A DNA stretch of 64,000 nucleotides from Rachycentron canadum (Eukaryota > Chordata > Actinopteri > Carangiformes > Rachycentridae). Numbering within the stretch: position 1 is the stretch's first letter; the number at the start of each line of letters is the position of its first letter. The position numbers and the translations under genes are program-made. The stretch lies in contig CM076659.1 of NCBI GenBank assembly GCA_038496675.1, positions 12,820,144 through 12,884,143 on the forward strand, read 5' to 3'. The notes under the pieces were generated by a model. It did no database searches. It was not told the DNA's origin and saw only the letters and a program-made list of their open reading frames with translations. Positions 59,886 to 64,000 of the stretch are shown piece after piece.

Positions 59886-61829
59886 CTTTCTTATTTAAAT
59901 TTTACATAAGTCATAGTTTGTGTTTGCCCACAAGTTTTTTTGAGTTGTCTTAGTTTAGTTTACCTTAGTTTAGCTTACCACCATCATCATGATGTAATTG
60001 TCATAGAGACATTTAAATTAACATTTTATGTTTGGTATTTTTACATTCTTAGCTTTTAGTCAACCCCAGTCTGTTTATCTTGAGCCCTTGTAAATCTCCT
60101 TCCATACATTTTATTCACATTTTTCTGTGATGTAGTGGCCATTGTATACACAACGAGACATAAAATAAATGTCAAACTCAACACACATCACCTTTAGGAC
60201 ATCCACATGTTCACCTACACAGTTAATTCAATTTCCCCACTGGATCGTGAATTAAAGATGCTGATTTCTTAACTGCAACGTTAGAATTGGTTGGAAAACC
60301 TTGTTGCTTTCCTCAGTTTCTGACCTCTCTGTCTGCCATCAAAATAAAAGGCAAAAAGGTGACTAAAAACAAAATTCTAAACAGACCATTTTTTCTTATT
60401 GCATTTTTTTGTTCTGTCACATCATTGCCTCACTATTTTGTATTATTTCATTAAAAAAAACTAAATGGTGCATATTGCATATATTGAAACCATAAATCCA
60501 AAAAAGAGATTAAAAGATTAATAAATAATTTATTTTCACACAAGAATGAGACATTTAATTCGCACTAAACCAAAATTTGCCTAATTTCATTAGTGTTCAT
60601 AGAGAATAGTGTAGAGAATTTTTTGTGCTCCACATGTGACATGCTGTGTGGCAGTCACTTTCACTAGTGCCAGTGAAAGTTATGTGAGCAGGGAGTACCT
60701 GAGTATCTGCTGAATGAAGCTTAAACAACAAAAACTTATGAAAGACTAGAATCATTGGTAATGTTAAGCCTTTTAGGGTTAGGGTTAGCCTTTTAATTAG
60801 AGGTCCCAGTCAGCCACAAATTTAAGGACCAGAGAGTTGCTTGACTAACAATGACAAAAGTCTAAACCTGACTTTGACTTGGTAGCCACAGCTTGAAACT
60901 TGTGACTTGTATTGGAACTTGCTTGGTATGAGATCTAATAAGCTGGATGTGGAACAGGAACAAAGACGAAGAGTATGTAGTGGAGCATTTAAAGCATCCC
61001 CAGTAGCGGCCATGCAAGTTGAAGTGGGGGAGCAGCCAGTATGAATAAAGAGAGTGGACACTAGTGGAAGTTAATTTGCAGGTATATAGTAGCTCACACC
61101 CTGCAAATTTTAGGTTTAAGTAACATAAAGTACTGCAATCCAAGCAGACATCTGCTGGGAGAACATCACAAAATTACAAATTGAACAGCACTTTTGTGAT
61201 AAATTGTGATACACCAGTGGTTCATAATACACAAACTGCAGGTTTAATTTCACAATGCATCTGTGAAGTCATGCAGACAAGACCTTTTATTATAAATTCA
61301 CCATTTTATATACTGACTGCAATATAAGGGTTTGATGGTTTGCTTCATTTGGATTACTGCCCCTGTAAGTGCAGAAAGAAATGAGGATGCTACTGATGCT
61401 ACACTTCCAAACTCTGAAGATCTGTTAAGGTAAAACTGAGGATATAACAATTGAAAGAGGGGAATGCAAACAGTATGGCAGGAATATAGTGATATAAATG
61501 ACACAGAAAGACATGTTTATAACATCCAGAATCATGCAGGTTTGGGAAAGTGGCCTAGTCACTTGGTTGTCTCTGGATAGGATATACCAGACTCAGTCAC
61601 AATATAAAATAGTCAGACATCCAACTGGTAGATCTGCACAACATGTAATGCTGGGATGTATAGGTTATGAGGCGCAAAGGAAGACAACAACAAAAACAAA
61701 AAAAAGACTATGGTAACATTTGCTGTTGTGAATTTATTTATTTATTTTCCTGCCAATCTGGTCCAAATCCAGTTTGGTAGGTGGAGATAATGCACTAGCA
61801 AGCTGGTTGCTAATGCCAATGCAACCAAA

Positions 61830-61900
61830 AGAAGAAGAATGAAGAAGAAGAAGTAGTAGTAGGAGTAGGAGTAGGAGTAGGAGTCGGAGTAGGAGTAGGG
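61830..61900 (+). repeat. GAA to GTA to GGAGTA compound microsatellite
   Basis: GAA units pass into GTA and then into repeated GGAGTA units. Confidence 0.95.
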
Positions 61901-63514
61901 ACTGTCCACGTGTGACATGGTCTAGTGCTGTTCACATCCCTATAGGTGAAATTCACCTGCGATATTTCAAAACTGTAGAGACACTTTTAAAAGAAAAAAT
62001 CTTGCCAATGAAATATATAATACCAGGGCATTGGCACACTGGCCGTGGGGATTACAGGCTCAAATCCCCGTTGGCCAGGGGGCTGTTACAACAGTCGTAA
62101 AAAAAAAAAAAAAAAGGTTTTACATTTATAGTCAGTGTCATTCCTGCCGCCAGATCCAACGTTCAATGCCAAGGCTGAAGTTCTTTCCCGGCCCAGGAGC
62201 CAATTCTGACTTCTTCAAGATGGAGGATGCCATCTTGAATCAGGATTGTCTTTTCTTCTCCTGAATGTGTGAGTACCTGAAGTACCTGAAGGCTACAAAC
62301 TGTTACATGTTTGTTTTCATTGGTGTTGGCTACAGTAGACGTAGACAGACATAGATAATTTAGAAAAAGATAATGATGGCTAATGGCTGTTATGTTACAA
62401 TTGCCCCTTGGCTCTACTGCCATAGCAACAATGCTAGCATGGGCTAGTTATTGAGGGTGGATTGTTTCTCGTTGGTCTTGTGTATCTTCTGTGTGTGCAG
62501 GGTAACTTCATTTCAGTTGTGCTTCTTGTTGTGTATTTCCTGGCCAACTTCACTGGGCTTCTTAACAGCTAATGTGAAGGGGGGTTGTGACTCATTCTGA
62601 TCTCTGTTGTCTTGCATTAAACGCTAAAAACCAAAATGAACAAGTTAAACATCAGAGTCTTGAATGTGTTTATATCTAAGATAAACCCCATCTCTGTATA
62701 CACAGTATGAAGTGTTGAACCAGATGAATAATGTAACTGTAATGCAAATAAATGAGATCACACTAGGTTGCCTAACATCCCTTTACTTTCTTATCAATAG
62801 CTTTCAGCCAGGTTGTGGTGCAATTCAACTTCAGCGGCTTCTGTTTTGTGAGAACACATTTGGCTTTGGTTTAGACCAGTTTGTGATTTCTGGAGCTTCT
62901 TAATTTAGCAACAACTGACAAAGCAAAGGTTTGCATTACTACTTTGGAGTTGTCCTATTATATTGTCGCCATCAGCTATAATCACAGAAACACCAAATCA
63001 AAACACTGATGCAGTTTTCCAGTGTCAGACACTGCATATGGCTGATATATTGGATTTGGTGCCTGAAATATAATAAGAAGTGCAGCCCACGGGAACCTAA
63101 TCTGAAATATGTCTATTCCATTGTCAGTTTCCTCCATTGGGATCTCAACACTCATACTCCACCCAACGGGTTGAAACTAAGTTATTGGTGGCTATTGATC
63201 ATTTCATACTACAACAGATTTGGCTACTGGCTGTGTGTAACTGTGTATGTATTTCCTTGCTTGTTGTCCTCATGTGAGTCAGCTATAAGTTGATTTGTGC
63301 TTGCAAAAAATACATAATTAAAGATGTGCAGGTGAGATACCTCAGGAGTCTCATAAGTTTAAATATGAAGGTTGTGTGTCAATCAAAAATTGGTGTATTG
63401 TTTGGTGAATAATCAAAACTCATATATTGAGTATGGAAATTCATTCTTGACCTTAGAAATAGTTGTTTTACAGCTGTGTGAAAAAAACTACAGTACAATG
63501 TAGACCTGGAGTAA

Positions 63515-63538
63515 TTTTTTTTTTTTTTTTTTTTTTTT
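63515..63538. repeat. poly(T) homopolymer tract
   Basis: Twenty-four consecutive T near the right edge. Confidence 0.9.
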
Positions 63539-64000
63539 ATGGTCATGAACCTCGCATGCGGTGGACAATGTGTTGTTGCAATTTCTGGGCACTGGAGGGC
63601 AGCAGCGCTCAGCATCTCAATGCAGATTGGCCACAGCATCACAGTCACCTTCACCTCTGTCGTCATCAATACTATAATCAGATCGTGTCGGGGTGAAATT
63701 ACTCAATTGATAGTTCAGATTGTCAACAAAGTTGCACTTTATATTATAAATGTCTCCTCAGAGTCTGCCCCTCGACACTGCAAATCTGACTGAGGAAAAG
63801 ATTTTATATCACGCTGAACACAAAAAGCTTAAAGCCTTAACCACAAGAGAGGAAGAAACACAAAAACTCAGACTGTCTGATGTCCAGTTAAAATTCCAAA
63901 TCAATAGTGTTGAGCTTTTTTGGAATACAAATTGGATACCTTAATAGATGAAGTGTGTGTTTGACCAAACAACTGTCTAGAGGAGATATCGTCCGCAACA

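Larger units (their letters stand above)
59886..64000. other. intergenic DNA downstream of sh3pxd2a
   Basis: AT-rich, with short chance ORFs only. It contains a second AATAAA (60164-60169), a short telomere-like block (60773-60788), a GAA/GGAGTA microsatellite (61830-61900), an A-run (62099-62115) and a T-run (63515-63538). No gene is recognised. Confidence 0.65.

Noticed and set aside
62032..62115. tRNA-derived SINE (A-box-like TGGCACACTGG, B-box-like GGCTCAAATCC, A tail)
   Set aside because: The two boxes are only about 14 nt apart, much too close for a tRNA-type promoter, and no known SINE body is recognisable.

Overview
This is a 64 kb piece of vertebrate nuclear DNA, almost certainly from a ray-finned (teleost) fish. 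Split genes with GT-AG introns encode proteins nearly identical to vertebrate SLK and TKS5. The introns carry interspersed repeats I recognise as common in teleosts, a decayed Ty3/gypsy retrotransposon and many microsatellites. Nothing looks bacterial: no operons, CRISPR arrays or phage genes. Repeat families, protein families and human comparisons are named from memory, not from a search.

Layout. (1) 692-8010, minus strand: the first seven coding exons of slk (Ste20-like kinase). They give 288 codons with the whole catalytic core; the rest of the gene runs off the left edge. A CpG-rich promoter region lies at about 8011-8480. (2) 8.5-16.8 kb: space between the two head-to-head genes. It holds a small GC-rich patch near 8.8 kb, teleost repeats, an unassigned exon-like ORF (10863-11027, minus), a gypsy pol remnant (about 11.55-12.5 kb, minus) and the C-terminal half of a B3GNT3-like glycosyltransferase (12801-13499, minus). 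(3) 16776-58824, plus strand: thirteen coding exons of sh3pxd2a (TKS5/FISH), from the second exon of the PX domain to the stop codon. They give 1,075 visible residues: PX domain, five SH3 domains and the Src-site linkers. All exon phases join without a break. (4) 58.8-64 kb: 3' UTR with a canonical poly(A) signal, then repeat-bearing intergenic DNA with no recognisable gene.

The head-to-head order of SLK and SH3PXD2A matches the human 10q24 neighbourhood as I recall it, but STN1, which lies between them in human, is not visible here. Both proteins work at the actin cytoskeleton and adhesions. SLK phosphorylates ERM proteins and drives adhesion turnover; TKS5 is the Src-substrate scaffold of podosomes and invadopodia.

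I found no clearly new biological system. The items most worth checking are a possible internal start for a PX-less TKS5 isoform at 38969, the truncated but open B3GNT3-like frame, the orphan exon at 10863-11027, a 39-bp near-perfect palindrome in an sh3pxd2a intron, and the missing first coding exon of sh3pxd2a.
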